Assembly: GCA_037200525.1 (NCBI GenBank)
Contig: JBBCGG010000001.1
Span: 4,952,501 to 5,016,500 of the forward strand
Origin: Methylocella sp.
GTDB taxonomy: Bacteria > Pseudomonadota > Alphaproteobacteria > Rhizobiales > Beijerinckiaceae
DNA: 64,000 nucleotides
Reading direction: 5' to 3'
A program made the translations under genes and the position numbers. Position 1 is the first letter of the stretch, and each line of letters begins with the position of its first letter. The notes below the pieces were generated by a model, which worked only from the letters and a program-made list of their open reading frames with translations, made no database searches and was not told the origin of the DNA. Of the stretch, positions 29,476 through 39,847 are shown piece after piece.

Positions 29476-30041
29476 GAGCGTGCGTGCTCCAGACATGATC
29501 GCGCCCATCAACTGATTGCGAGGGCGTCATTGCCATGGGAGCTAGGTCGCGGACTTCTCTCGTGCGAGTTCGGCGGCATTGCCACGCACGCGTCGAGTTG
29601 GGCTCGACTAAAACAACTGGCTATTTTGCGCCCCAATCGGGGCCATGGGGCCAGATGTCGGAGCGCCCGTTTCTGGGAAATCCGATTCCTGCACCCACGA
29701 CGTCAGCCACATAAAGCACGAAGCGTGCCACGCCGGACTTTTCCTTGGCCGCCAAGTGCCGCGAGAGCCTCCTGGCAGATCGCGATCCGCGCCTATTCAC
29801 GGCCGGACTGCGCTCACCTCAAGGAGCAAGTCTTGGTTTGATCCGCCTGCAGAATGCTCATAATTTGGTCTAAGCATGTATATATTTTAGCCCATGCGTC
29901 TATTTTATGTACTTTATTCTTTTACGCAAGAAACTGTACATAGGAGAACAAGTCTCTACAGACCCCTTTCACCTAAGCTCTAGCCCAATGCGATGCAACA
30001 TGGTAACCACTATTGGCGATCTATCGCAAAGGAGACCCTCG
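29476..30041. promoter_or_regulatory. Divergent control region of the amide operon and the ECF transporter genes
   Basis: About 560 bases without a convincing gene. On the leftward strand two hairpins lie upstream of amiC: GCCCCGATTGGGGC (29643-29630) and GTCGAGCCCAACTCGAC (29608-29592), 21 bases apart. Paired hairpins are the general shape of ANTAR target RNA, but the loops do not show the A1/G4 hexaloop pattern, so the match is weak. The rightward side is AT-rich around 29860-29950 and probably holds the promoter of the ECF S-component gene. Confidence 0.45.
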
Positions 30042-30692
30042 ATGCTAAAAAATCTCATGGATGACGTGCGAACGTTTCGCGCCGTCGACCTTATCGTCGG
30101 TGTGATTACCGGCGTCGTCGCCTGGGCGTACATGCTCGTCGGCTCACCGCTCATCAATAGCGTGGCGCAAGGCATGGGACCGCTCGGCCTGTTCTTCGCC
30201 TCGTTCCTTCTGGCCGTTCTCTACGTCCTTCTGACGCTTGGCTATCCCATACGCAAAAGCGGTCTTGTCTTTCTGGTGGCCATGCTGGTTCAAGCGGGAA
30301 TGCGCCTGATCACTGGCGACCCATTCGGCTTCATCGCGCTTCAAGCCTATATAATCGGCGGCCCGCTGATCTGGTTCGCGACCCTTGGATGGTCAGAATA
30401 TAAGAGCAGCTTTTGGCGTTGGGTTTGGATCGGCGCGCTTTGCCACCTCCTCGTTGACGGCATCTTTTACTTCTACTTGGGCGTCGCGCCCGTCGCCGGC
30501 TCCATGACGCTTGGCTATATCTGGGCTTTTGGCGGCGCTAGCCTGCTCACCGGCGTCCTCATCGCCCTCATTCAGCTCGCGATCTACCCGATGCTGTCCG
30601 GCACCAAAGCCATCAAGCAGATTTGGGTGAAATCCCGCGCCGACCGTTTGCGCGGAGCCATGCCCTCTACTACCGCCTCGCAAGCCGTCTGA
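30042..30692 (+). CDS. ECF transporter substrate-binding (S) component, YkoE-like
   Basis: A 216-residue integral membrane protein with about six hydrophobic helices. GVVAWAYMLVGSPLINSVAQ with GPLGLFFASF, followed by PIRKSGLVFLVAMLVQ and GDPFGFIALQAYIIGG, resembles the YkoE group of S components, which in Firmicutes and others serve hydroxymethylpyrimidine/thiamine uptake. The family call is by pattern and is not certain. The ATG at 30042 has AAAGGAG ten bases upstream; an extra 45 residues upstream are rejected. The energising ATPase and T component follow directly, so this is a dedicated (group I) ECF importer. Confidence 0.72.
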   Translation: MLKNLMDDVRTFRAVDLIVGVITGVVAWAYMLVGSPLINSVAQGMGPLGLFFASFLLAVLYVLLTLGYPIRKSGLVFLVAMLVQAGMRLITGDPFGFIALQAYIIGGPLIWFATLGWSEYKSSFWRWVWIGALCHLLVDGIFYFYLGVAPVAGSMTLGYIWAFGGASLLTGVLIALIQLAIYPMLSGTKAIKQIWVKSRADRLRGAMPSTTASQAV

Positions 30693-30759
30693 CCCCAGGG
30701 TCCTGCAGACTCGGGCGGCGTCGGCCGTCCGATCTTCGTCAATCAGGCCAAGAGCTTTG

Positions 30760-32502
30760 ATGCATCATCTCAACCCCAAGCATGCGACCGCCGTGGCGAC
30801 CGAAACATCCCGTGCGCTTCACGACGCCGAATTGGCCGGTGAAATTATCGGTTTGGACCGGATCGGCTTCCGTTATGAGGAGGAACTTCCTGCGATCCTC
30901 AGCGACATCACCTTTTCGGTGCGGCGAGGCGAACGCGTGCTGGTCCTCGGCCCAAGCGGCGGCGGCAAGAGCACGCTTCTGATGATCCTCGCGGGTCTGA
31001 TCCCGCGCATCATCAATGGCGAACTGACCGGAGCCGTCCGGCTGAAGGGCATCGATACGCAGCAGACGCCGACCAGTCTCGCCGCCTTCTCCGCCTCCGC
31101 CGCAATCGTGATGCAGGACCCCGAAAGCCAGATCACCTGCCTCACCGTTGAAGATGAAGTCGCATTCGCGCTGGAAAATTTCAATCTGACCAAAACCGAG
31201 ATCAGGGACCGGGTGGAGGCGACCCTCAAGCGGACGCGGCTCGATGCGATCAGGGATGATTTGGTCTACACGCTCTCGGGCGGCCAGAAACAGCGCCTCG
31301 CCATCGCCTGCGCCCTGGCGCGCGCGCCCCAACTCATTATTCTCGACGAGCCGGTCAGCAACCTCGATCCGATCGGCAGCGCCGAGGTCATGCCGCTGAT
31401 TGATGAGGTGGCCCGGGACGGCGCATCTGCGATCGTGATGACGGCCCATGATTATGCTGGCTTTGCCGACCGCTTCACTCGCGTCGTCATCGTGGCGGAT
31501 GGCAAGATCCGGCGCGACGGGCAAATCCGGGAAGTGCTGGCCGATGTTCCGTTACTCGACGAGTTGGGGCTTGAGGTCCCGCCCTATGTGCGATGGGTCT
31601 ATGATGAGTTGGGGGCCTCGATGCGGTCCGCTCCGTTGAACGCCGATCAGGCGGTCGAGCAAGTCGCGCTGATCAAAGGCGTTCCGTCGCCGCGGCCAGA
31701 GCGGAAGCCCGTCGCCAAGACGCCTGCGAGCGAGTCCGTGGTAGTGCGCCTGAACGACCTCAGCGTTGCTTTCTACAAAAAGACTGTGCTGCGAAATCTA
31801 TCCTGCGAAATCCGTCGCGGCGAGATCGTGGCGCTGCTCGGCTATAACGGCTCCGGCAAATCAACCTTGGCCCTGACCATCGCCGGGGTTCTGCCCATCG
31901 CGGGCGGAGCCATCGAGGTGATGGGCGAGGCCTATCGATACAAGCGCGGCAAGCGGGTCGGCCCCCGCGCGCCCGGCATCGGTTACGTGTTCCAATATCC
32001 GGAACATCAGTTCCTTTACGGCACGGCCTTCGAAGAGGTTATGCATGATCTCGACGCAAGCCAGTCGGATCGCGGCCGCTCCCTTCTGAGCTCCATCGGC
32101 ATCGCGAACGAGGGGGTCCATCCCTATGAACTTAGCGGCGGAGAGAAGCGGCGCCTCGGCGTCAAATCCGCAATCGCCCGCCCGCCCAAGTTGCTCATTC
32201 TCGATGAGCCGACCTACGGGCAAGACGCAAGAAACCGCAAGCTTATCGAAAGCGACATTCAGACATTGAACGACGATGGGACGACGGTGATCGTCATCAC
32301 GCACGACATGGATTTCGTACGTCACGTCGCGACGCGCGTTCTTGTTCTTCGCTACGGCGAGCTGGCGTTCGATGGCGCCCCGCAGGCGCTCTTTGACGGG
32401 ACGGTCGATCTCGCCTCTGTCGGACTGGTGGCCCCGGGCAGCAAGATTCTCGAAGACGCTTTGATCCGCAAGCACGGAGAGGCGACCGCGCATGTCGGCT
32501 GA
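30760..32502 (+). CDS. ECF transporter fused ATP-binding protein (two ABC domains)
   Basis: A 580-residue fusion of two ECF A-domains. The first has GPSGGGKSTLLMILAGLIPR, MQDPESQITCLTVEDEVAF, signature LSGGQKQRLAIA and LIILDEPVSNLDP. The second has GYNGSGKSTLALTIAG, FQYPEHQFLYGTAFEEVM, LSGGEKRRLGVKSA and LLILDEPTYGQDARN. The Q-loop variants DPESQI and YPEHQF are typical of ECF ATPases. The start is the ATG at 30760 (TTG at 30757 is adjacent). Its end overlaps the T-component gene by eleven bases. Confidence 0.92.
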   Translation: MHHLNPKHATAVATETSRALHDAELAGEIIGLDRIGFRYEEELPAILSDITFSVRRGERVLVLGPSGGGKSTLLMILAGLIPRIINGELTGAVRLKGIDTQQTPTSLAAFSASAAIVMQDPESQITCLTVEDEVAFALENFNLTKTEIRDRVEATLKRTRLDAIRDDLVYTLSGGQKQRLAIACALARAPQLIILDEPVSNLDPIGSAEVMPLIDEVARDGASAIVMTAHDYAGFADRFTRVVIVADGKIRRDGQIREVLADVPLLDELGLEVPPYVRWVYDELGASMRSAPLNADQAVEQVALIKGVPSPRPERKPVAKTPASESVVVRLNDLSVAFYKKTVLRNLSCEIRRGEIVALLGYNGSGKSTLALTIAGVLPIAGGAIEVMGEAYRYKRGKRVGPRAPGIGYVFQYPEHQFLYGTAFEEVMHDLDASQSDRGRSLLSSIGIANEGVHPYELSGGEKRRLGVKSAIARPPKLLILDEPTYGQDARNRKLIESDIQTLNDDGTTVIVITHDMDFVRHVATRVLVLRYGELAFDGAPQALFDGTVDLASVGLVAPGSKILEDALIRKHGEATAHVG

Positions 32503-33316
32503 TCTGACGCTCGGCTACGTCCCCGGCAGGTCGATCCTCCATCGGCTCGATCCGCTGACGAAGATGATCGCCCTCGTGGGCATAATGATCTTTGCGATCG
32601 GCGCGCCGATTGACTACAACGCATATATGTTGCTGGCCTTGCTGGCGATCGCGCCGTTCAGCGGCGTTGGGCTCAGAACGTTTCTTCGACCTTGGAAAGT
32701 TCTGATACCGCTTTGGGTGCCGTTCATTATCCTGCCCCCGTTGTTGTTTAATTTGCAATCGAGCCTTATGGGTTTGACCAACGACTCGCGCGCTCTTACG
32801 CTGTTTGGCTGGACCATCCATTATTCGCAGTTCGGCCTCGACTATGGGCTGAAGATCGCCGCTCGAGGCACTGTGATCGGCATCGCCTCGCTGCTGCTGC
32901 TTTGGACCACCCACCCTCGGGACCTCGTTCAGTCCATCGTAGAAGATTTCAAGGCGCCTTATAAATTCGCCTGGTCGGTGTTTCTGGCGTTGATTTATGT
33001 CCCAATCGTCGAGTATGAGTCTCGCGTGCGATCCTACGCATTGACAATACGCGGCGTTGAACACAGGAAGTTCAGCATCAACGGCCTGAAGGTCCATACG
33101 ATTCCAGTCGTGTTCCGGTCGCTGCGGCGGGGCTTTTCCTCGGCGCTGTCCATGGAGGCCCGCGGCTTCGGCGCGGCGCCAACCCGGACCTTCCGCTACG
33201 ACCTGCCCCGCCCCGCGCATGTCGGCCTGATCCGGACCGCTATCATCGCCGCATCGATCGGCCTGATCGCGTTGGCGGTGACCAGCGGTCGCTTCGCCAT
33301 CTTCCATAGCGTCTGA
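32492..33316 (+). CDS. ECF transporter transmembrane (T) component
   Basis: A 274-residue membrane protein of the EcfT/CbiQ family: LGYVPGRSILHRLDPLTKM at the N-terminus, then about five hydrophobic helices. The coupling helices carry the motif pair SYALTIRGVEHRK and SMEARGFGAAPTRT (the conserved A-R-G). Its start lies inside the end of the ATPase gene. It ends 45 bases before the acetamidase-like gene, which suggests one operon. Confidence 0.92.
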   Translation: MSADLTLGYVPGRSILHRLDPLTKMIALVGIMIFAIGAPIDYNAYMLLALLAIAPFSGVGLRTFLRPWKVLIPLWVPFIILPPLLFNLQSSLMGLTNDSRALTLFGWTIHYSQFGLDYGLKIAARGTVIGIASLLLLWTTHPRDLVQSIVEDFKAPYKFAWSVFLALIYVPIVEYESRVRSYALTIRGVEHRKFSINGLKVHTIPVVFRSLRRGFSSALSMEARGFGAAPTRTFRYDLPRPAHVGLIRTAIIAASIGLIALAVTSGRFAIFHSV

Positions 33317-33361
33317 GCGCAATGTACGCCTTCCTTCGGTTCTGAATTTGGAGTTACCGCT

Positions 33362-34441
33362 ATGAACGTGATGGCCGTTGATCGTCCGCGTTCCCCTTCT
33401 GACGCAAACTTCGCGCTGCACCATCTGCGCGCCACGCCGGAAACCTGTCATTGGGGTTATTTCAGCGCGGCCCAACCGCCAGCCTTGAGGGTCAACAGCG
33501 GCGATCTCATCTGGGCGGAATCTGTGACCCAGCACGCGGGCGATGCGCCGGACCTATTGATGGACGAAGGAATCAGGGCGCTCTACGCCGGCATCCCTCA
33601 ATCCATGCGCGGTCCCGGCGTCCATGTTCTGACCGGCCCGGTATTCGTCAAAGGCGCGGAGCCTGGAGATATGCTCGAAGTCCGCTATCTCTCGATGGAG
33701 CCGCGGCTCGGCTATGGCTCAAATCTCGCGGGAAATTGGGGCTACCTTTATAACGAAATGGGCAAAACCGAGCGCGCCACAATCTTCAAGTTCGACGCAA
33801 ACAGCCAAACCGCCGAAGCCGTCTTCGCTTATGACGTCGCTGAGAAATATCAGACTCCCGGCCGCATCACGCCACCTGAAAGCGTGAAGCGCGAACCCGC
33901 CTTGCCGGGCGTTCGCATCCCGATCCGACCGCATCTTGGCACGGCGGGCGTCGCGCCGGCTGGGAGCGAGAAAGTCAGCACAGTTCCTCCCGGCCGTCAT
34001 GGCGGCAATGTCGACAACTGGCGCATTGCTGCGGGCAGCACGATGTTCTATCCCGTGGCGGTCGAAGGAGCGCTGTTTTCGATCGGCGATTCGCACATGG
34101 CCCAGGGCGATGGAGAACTCAACGGAACCGCCATCGAAGCCTCCTTGAACGTCCTGTATCAAGTGGTGGTCAGGAAGGATATGCGCCTTCCTTCGCCGCT
34201 TCTCGAAACCCCGCAGGACTGGGTGGTGCATGGGTTTGGCGCGACGATCGACGCCGCCATGCGGGACGCCGCGCTTCAGGGAATGCATTTTCTGACCGAG
34301 CGACAGAACCTTTCTCGCAACGATGCCTATGCGCTGATGAGCGTCGCGGTCGATTTCGGAATCACGCAGGTGGTCGACGGCGTCGTCGGCGTGCATGGAC
34401 GGATTCCGCGGTCGCTGTTTTCAAGCCGCAACGCTCTCTGA
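33362..34441 (+). CDS. Acetamidase/formamidase family protein, second copy
   Basis: A 359-residue FmdA-fold protein, clearly divergent from the fmdA product at 21918-22907. Core blocks are NSGDLIWAESVTQHAGDAPD, FVKGAEPGDMLEVRYLSM, the active-site segment FSIGDSHMAQGDGELNGTAI and the C-terminal YALMSVAVDFGITQVVDGVV. GGAG lies before the ATG at 33362. It follows the ECF transporter genes with 45 bases between and is followed by a fragment of another family member and ridA. The context suggests hydrolysis of an amide brought in by the ECF transporter; that substrate is unknown. Confidence 0.85.
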   Translation: MNVMAVDRPRSPSDANFALHHLRATPETCHWGYFSAAQPPALRVNSGDLIWAESVTQHAGDAPDLLMDEGIRALYAGIPQSMRGPGVHVLTGPVFVKGAEPGDMLEVRYLSMEPRLGYGSNLAGNWGYLYNEMGKTERATIFKFDANSQTAEAVFAYDVAEKYQTPGRITPPESVKREPALPGVRIPIRPHLGTAGVAPAGSEKVSTVPPGRHGGNVDNWRIAAGSTMFYPVAVEGALFSIGDSHMAQGDGELNGTAIEASLNVLYQVVVRKDMRLPSPLLETPQDWVVHGFGATIDAAMRDAALQGMHFLTERQNLSRNDAYALMSVAVDFGITQVVDGVVGVHGRIPRSLFSSRNAL

Positions 34442-34465
34442 ACCCAGCCGAACATAGCGTGGATC

Positions 34466-34714
34466 TTGCTTATGCCGGAGCAAGAAAAGCCTGGGTATAT
34501 CCGGCAGTTCGCGGGTGAAGCCCACCCTTGGATGCGCAGGTTCCTCATTGCGCCCCATGAATTGAGCGGCGGCGAAGCCGTCGCGTCGACCTCGATCGCA
34601 GTCGCTTTTGGAGTCGCCCAGGTTTTCAACGGCAATTGGGACGTCCGCGCGGTTGCCGAAAAGAAGGCGTTCGCCTCCGACCCAGAGCGAAGCCAGAGCA
34701 TCATCACGGAGTGA
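34466..34714 (+). pseudogene. C-terminal fragment of a further acetamidase/formamidase-like gene
   Basis: The 82-residue frame contains LSGGEAVASTSIAVAFGVAQ followed by VFNGNWDVRAVAEKKAF. This lines up with the end of the adjacent intact gene (LSRNDAYALMSVAVDFGITQ followed by VVDGVVGVHGRIPRSLF). The catalytic part is absent. It looks like the remnant of a tandem copy or of a related gene whose 5' part was deleted. The frame ends two bases before ridA. Confidence 0.6.
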
Positions 34715-34716
34715 GC

Positions 34717-35109
34717 GTGTCTTTGAAGTTCCACATGATCGCCGATGGGCCCAAACCAGTCGCCCCCTTCAGTCACGCGGTCGAGAGCGATGGTTTGCTG
34801 TTCGTTACAGGGCAGATGCCGGACACTCCCGCGCGTCCCGGCGTGCTGCCCGATGGGATCGTCGCGCAAACCCGCAATGTCATGGCCAACCTTGCAACGG
34901 TGCTGCGGGGTCTTGGCCTCGGCTTCGAGCATGTGGTCATGGCTCGCGTTTATCTGACCCGATTCAAAGAAGACTACGCCTTGATGAATGAGACATACCG
35001 GGGCTATTTCGCCGAAGATCGCCTGCCGGCGCGCACTTGCGTGGGAGTCACCGGCTTGGCTTATGATGCGCTGATCGAAATCGACCTCGTCGTGCGCCGG
35101 CCCGCCTAG
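34717..35109 (+). CDS. RidA/YjgF family enamine/imine deaminase-like protein
   Basis: A 130-residue RidA-fold protein. Visible features are VAPFSHAVESDGLLFVTGQM at the N-terminus, NVMANLATVLRGLGLGFEHV, then the arginine in LPARTCVGVTGLAYDALIEI that binds the carboxylate in RidA. The start is probably GTG at 34717 (GTG 34711 and ATG 34735 are alternatives), with GGAG just upstream. Family members hydrolyse reactive enamine/imine intermediates or act in degradation pathways of pyrimidines and amino compounds. Its place behind the ECF importer and amidase suggests a catabolic partner. Confidence 0.85.
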   Translation: MSLKFHMIADGPKPVAPFSHAVESDGLLFVTGQMPDTPARPGVLPDGIVAQTRNVMANLATVLRGLGLGFEHVVMARVYLTRFKEDYALMNETYRGYFAEDRLPARTCVGVTGLAYDALIEIDLVVRRPA

Positions 35110-35234
35110 GCGCAGAGCGCATCGGACTCTATGTCGCGAACGAAGCGCCACAAAAGAAACGTCCAAACGATTACGGAGGCGCGCGTCGCCGCGCATTTAT
35201 GCGTTATTGACCGTCGCCGATCAAATCCATTTCC

Positions 35235-36866
<1,632 letters not shown>

Positions 36867-37055
36867 TGTCTTCAACTCCTCTTAAAGAGAAATTATGCTC
36901 AAGGGGCCATCGGGTCAACCAACAACAGCCTTCCGATATCGCATTTCCTTCGCGATGAGCGCGGGTCTTCCATCGATCTTGGCCTGGCGCTGGACGCGTC
37001 CTGAAGAGTAGGCGATCGGCGGCCTTGAGCTCGAGCGCGCTGACGAGCGCCAGCA

Positions 37056-37523
37056 TTAGCGACCGGTAGCGCAGAGCGTTTCGAGACGATCAAGCAGGGG
37101 TAGCTGTCCGGCGAGGATCTTGTGGCGCGCTAGCGGCAATGCGAACCATTCGGCGCGATCGATCTCCGGAAAGGACTGAATGCGCCCGCTGCGAGGCGGC
37201 CACTCGATCTGAAACAGGTTGCTCCGAAGCTGGTCAACATCAAAGTCGCCTTCCAGAGCGAAAGCCTCGACCTCTTTTCCGCCGCGCTGACGTATCCTGC
37301 CGAGCAGCCGCAGCGGACCCAATGGCGCGACGCCCAACTCTTCGGAGAACTCGCGTCGAGCGACAGCCTCGAGCTCCTCGTCGGCGTTTCGCTCTCCCTT
37401 GGGGATCGACCAGGCGCCGATATCCTTTTTGCGCCAGAACAGACCTCCGGGATGCGCGAGCAGAACAAGCAAGCCCCCTTCGCGGCGTTTGAACATCAGA
37501 ATGCCCGCGCTCTCCGCAACCAT
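37056..37523 (-). CDS. Nudix hydrolase
   Basis: A 155-residue protein with a complete Nudix box: GERNADEELEAVARREFSEE followed by LGV fits G-x5-E-x7-REUxEExGU. The N-terminal VAESAGILMFKRREGGLLVL and WSIPKGE precede it. The substrate, a nucleoside diphosphate linked to some moiety, cannot be told. The ATG at 37523 has AGGAG about eight bases upstream and is preferred to a TTG at 37541. It is about 190 bases upstream of groEL on the same strand. Confidence 0.9.
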   Translation of the reverse strand: MVAESAGILMFKRREGGLLVLLAHPGGLFWRKKDIGAWSIPKGERNADEELEAVARREFSEELGVAPLGPLRLLGRIRQRGGKEVEAFALEGDFDVDQLRSNLFQIEWPPRSGRIQSFPEIDRAEWFALPLARHKILAGQLPLLDRLETLCATGR

Positions 37524-37931
37524 AGTTGGATGCTCCTGCAACGTCGGCTCCGCAGCCTGCTCCGCTTCTTCGCATAAGCGCTGAAACCCTGGCGAGCGCC
37601 GCCGCCGCCGGTCCCGGTCGAGCTTTCCGACCCGAGCGCTGGCTGGCCGGTGGGCGCCTCCTAGACATCCAGGTAGAGCAGGTTTCGCACGAACGGCCTA
37701 TCGACGATCGTCATGCCATTGGCCTCTGGAATGCCAAGGCATGTCGAGTCATCAGTCCAAATATCCGACCGGCGCCTACTTCCCGTCAACATCCTGCTGG
37801 CGACGAACTGCGCCCCTTCAGTTGCATCCACTCAAAAAATTATTGTCGCCGACGGGAATAAACCGCGACGAGCGCCGGTCTTCTCTTGCAGCGGCGCCAA
37901 ATGGCCTCGCGATCGCAAACGGAGACTTGAC
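37524..37931. other. Divergent spacer upstream of the metallophosphoesterase
   Basis: About 400 bases between the leftward Nudix gene and the rightward cluster. Open frames here are not family-like. It probably contains the promoter of the metallophosphoesterase-cupredoxin-sigma cluster, which may be autoregulated by the sigma factor encoded downstream. I cannot point to a specific -35/-10 pair. Confidence 0.35.
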
Positions 37932-38888
37932 ATGACTCATCAGGACAATCGCGATCCGATCGCCGGGGGGGCGACGCGGCGACATGCGCTCGAATGTATG
38001 ATGTGGGCCGGGACAGGGGTGATTTGGACCGTCAGCGGCGGCGTGCTGACGTCGACCATCATCGGCGAGGCTTCCGCGGCTCAGCCCACATCAGGGTCTT
38101 TGAGTTTTTTGCAGATCAGCGACAGCCATGTCGGCTTCGACAAACCCGCCAATCCCAATGCGCTCAGCACGCTCAAGGAGGCGATTGTCCTCATCAATGC
38201 AATGCCAAATAAGCCTGCATTCATGATCCATACCGGCGACATCAGCCATCTGTCCAAGGCCAGCCAATTCGACGACGCCGACCAAATCATCGGCGGCGCG
38301 AAGCTGAAGGTCCATTACGTTCCCGGCGAACATGACATGATCGATGAGAACAACGGCAAGCTGTTCCTCGATCGGTATGGCAAGGACGCCAAGGGCGCCG
38401 GCTGGTATAGTTTCGACGCTGAAGGCATTCACTTCATCGGCCTGGTCAATGTCGTCGATCTGAAGGCTGGAGGCATGGGCAATCTCGGCGCCGATCAATT
38501 GGCGTGGCTCGCCGATGATTTGAAAGGCCGTTCGGCTTCGACTCCCATCGTCGTCTTCGCCCACATCCCGCTCTGGGCGCTATATCCGGCATGGGGATGG
38601 GGTACGGAGGATGCGGCGCAAGCGCTCGAGCTGCTGCGGCGCTTCGGTTCCGTCACGGTGCTGAACGGGCACATCCATCAATTGATGCAGAAGGTTGAGG
38701 GGAACGTCACCTTCCACACAGCCCGCTCGACCGCTTTTCCGCAGCCGGCCCCCGGCGCCGCGCCCTCCCCCGGACCCATGCTGGTGGCGGCCGACAAGCT
38801 GCGTTCGATGCTCGGAATTACCGAAGTGACGATCAACCGGGGGTCGAAACCCTTAGCCATCGTTGACCGGCCGCTTGCCGGAGCTTGA
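37932..38888 (+). CDS. Exported calcineurin-like metallophosphoesterase
   Basis: A 318-residue protein. Metal-ligand motifs in order: DSHVG in LSFLQISDSHVGFDKPANP, GD in HTGDISH, GEHD (variant of GNHD), H in VVFAHIPLWALYP and GHIH in VLNGHIHQLMQK. The N-terminus has RRHAL followed by a hydrophobic stretch (MMWAGTGVIWTVSGG) and ASAA. This resembles a Tat-type signal with an incomplete twin-arginine motif, so a periplasmic location is likely. GGAG lies before the ATG at 37932. It is followed 45 bases on by a cupredoxin gene. The GEHD change from the usual Asn is notable but seen in this sub-branch. Confidence 0.85.
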   Translation: MTHQDNRDPIAGGATRRHALECMMWAGTGVIWTVSGGVLTSTIIGEASAAQPTSGSLSFLQISDSHVGFDKPANPNALSTLKEAIVLINAMPNKPAFMIHTGDISHLSKASQFDDADQIIGGAKLKVHYVPGEHDMIDENNGKLFLDRYGKDAKGAGWYSFDAEGIHFIGLVNVVDLKAGGMGNLGADQLAWLADDLKGRSASTPIVVFAHIPLWALYPAWGWGTEDAAQALELLRRFGSVTVLNGHIHQLMQKVEGNVTFHTARSTAFPQPAPGAAPSPGPMLVAADKLRSMLGITEVTINRGSKPLAIVDRPLAGA

Positions 38889-38933
38889 GCGATCTTCCTT
38901 GATCCTTTCCGACATCCCAACCCAGGAACCGAC

Positions 38934-39296
38934 ATGAACCTTGTTCGTCTGAACGGCCGAATTGGAGGCCGCATTATGGCGCTCGGAGGCGCGCTCGCCC
39001 TCATAGCGTTTGCTGTACCCGGGGCGCGGCCGGTCGAGGCGGCGGATGCACCGACCATAAGAATTGAGAACTTCAGCTTTGTGCCCGATAATCTGACTGT
39101 TCCCGTAGGCGCGACCGTCACATGGGAGAAGGCTGACGACATTCCCCATTCGGTGGTACTGTCCGACAAATCATTCCGGTCGAAGCCGCTCGACACGCAA
39201 GACAAAGCGTCATTCACCTTCACAAATGCCGGAGAAGTTGAATATTTCTGCGGTCTGCATCCGCATATGCATGGCAAGATCATTGTCGTACCGTGA
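38934..39296 (+). CDS. Cupredoxin (plastocyanin/amicyanin-like), secreted
   Basis: A 120-residue blue-copper protein with a signal peptide (MALGGALALIAFAVPGARPV region, cleavage near EAADA). All four type 1 copper ligands are visible: His72 in DIPHSV, Cys106, His109 and Met112 in YFCGLHPHMHG. The spacing C-x2-H-x2-M is amicyanin-like. It could carry electrons in the periplasm. The neighbours are the metallophosphoesterase before and an ECF sigma factor 12 bases after, so it probably belongs to an envelope stress or copper-linked regulon; this is inference. Confidence 0.88.
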   Translation: MNLVRLNGRIGGRIMALGGALALIAFAVPGARPVEAADAPTIRIENFSFVPDNLTVPVGATVTWEKADDIPHSVVLSDKSFRSKPLDTQDKASFTFTNAGEVEYFCGLHPHMHGKIIVVP

Positions 39297-39308
39297 GGAT
39301 TGCCCATT

Positions 39309-39847
39309 GTGACGCCAGAGGAGGCGCAAAGACGGTTTGCCGAGGTGGTGATGCCGCAGGCGGATCACGCCTTCCGATTAGCGCGCTGGCTGACGCATAG
39401 CGTGCATGATGCAGAAGACATCGTGCAGGATGCCTCGCTGCGCGCCTTTCGCGCGATCGGCGACTTCAACGGCGTAAGCGCGCGCGCCTGGTTCCTGACC
39501 ATCGTTCGGCGAACGGCTTTCACGTGGATCGCCAAGAACCGACCAAAGGAACTGGCGCTGCCGGATGATCTCGAGCGCGGGGATTCGGATGCCGAGCCTG
39601 CGTTCGGCGCGAGGCCTTTGCCGACGCCCGAAGAAGCTTTGTTGGGACGCCAGCAGACCAATCGCGTCGCGACTGCGGTAAATGCCCTTCCTTTGCAGTT
39701 TCGCGAGGCTCTTGTGCTGCGGGAAATGGAAAACCTCAGCTATCGCGAGATTGCTGAAATCCTCGAGGTTCCCTGGGTACGGTAATGTCGCGGCTGGCTC
39801 GCGCCAGGGCGATCCTTGTCGAGGCTCTGGCGGAGGAGAGACGATGA
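39309..39847 (+). pseudogene. ECF-family RNA polymerase sigma factor with a frameshift in region 4
   Basis: Region 2 is intact (ADHAFRLARWLTHSVHDAED, then IVQDASLRAFRAIGDFNG). Region 4 begins normally (LPLQFREALVLREMENLSYR, then EIAEILEVP). At CCC (39771-39773) the frame as given runs into WVR and a stop at 39785, losing the DNA-recognition helix. One extra base restores LGTVMSRLARARAILVEALA, and this frame ends at TGA 39845-39847, overlapping the anti-sigma ATG as ATGA. That overlap, normal for sigma/anti-sigma pairs, shows the restored frame is ancestral. GTG at 39309 follows AGGA by nine bases; TTG at 39300 is less likely. A sequencing error or a fresh inactivation explains it. Confidence 0.8.

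Noticed and set aside
29880-30041. Thiamine pyrophosphate riboswitch before the YkoE-like S component
   Set aside because: The conserved CTGAGA and the ACC-T-GAT-C-GG-TAATG-type elements are not visible in the leader.
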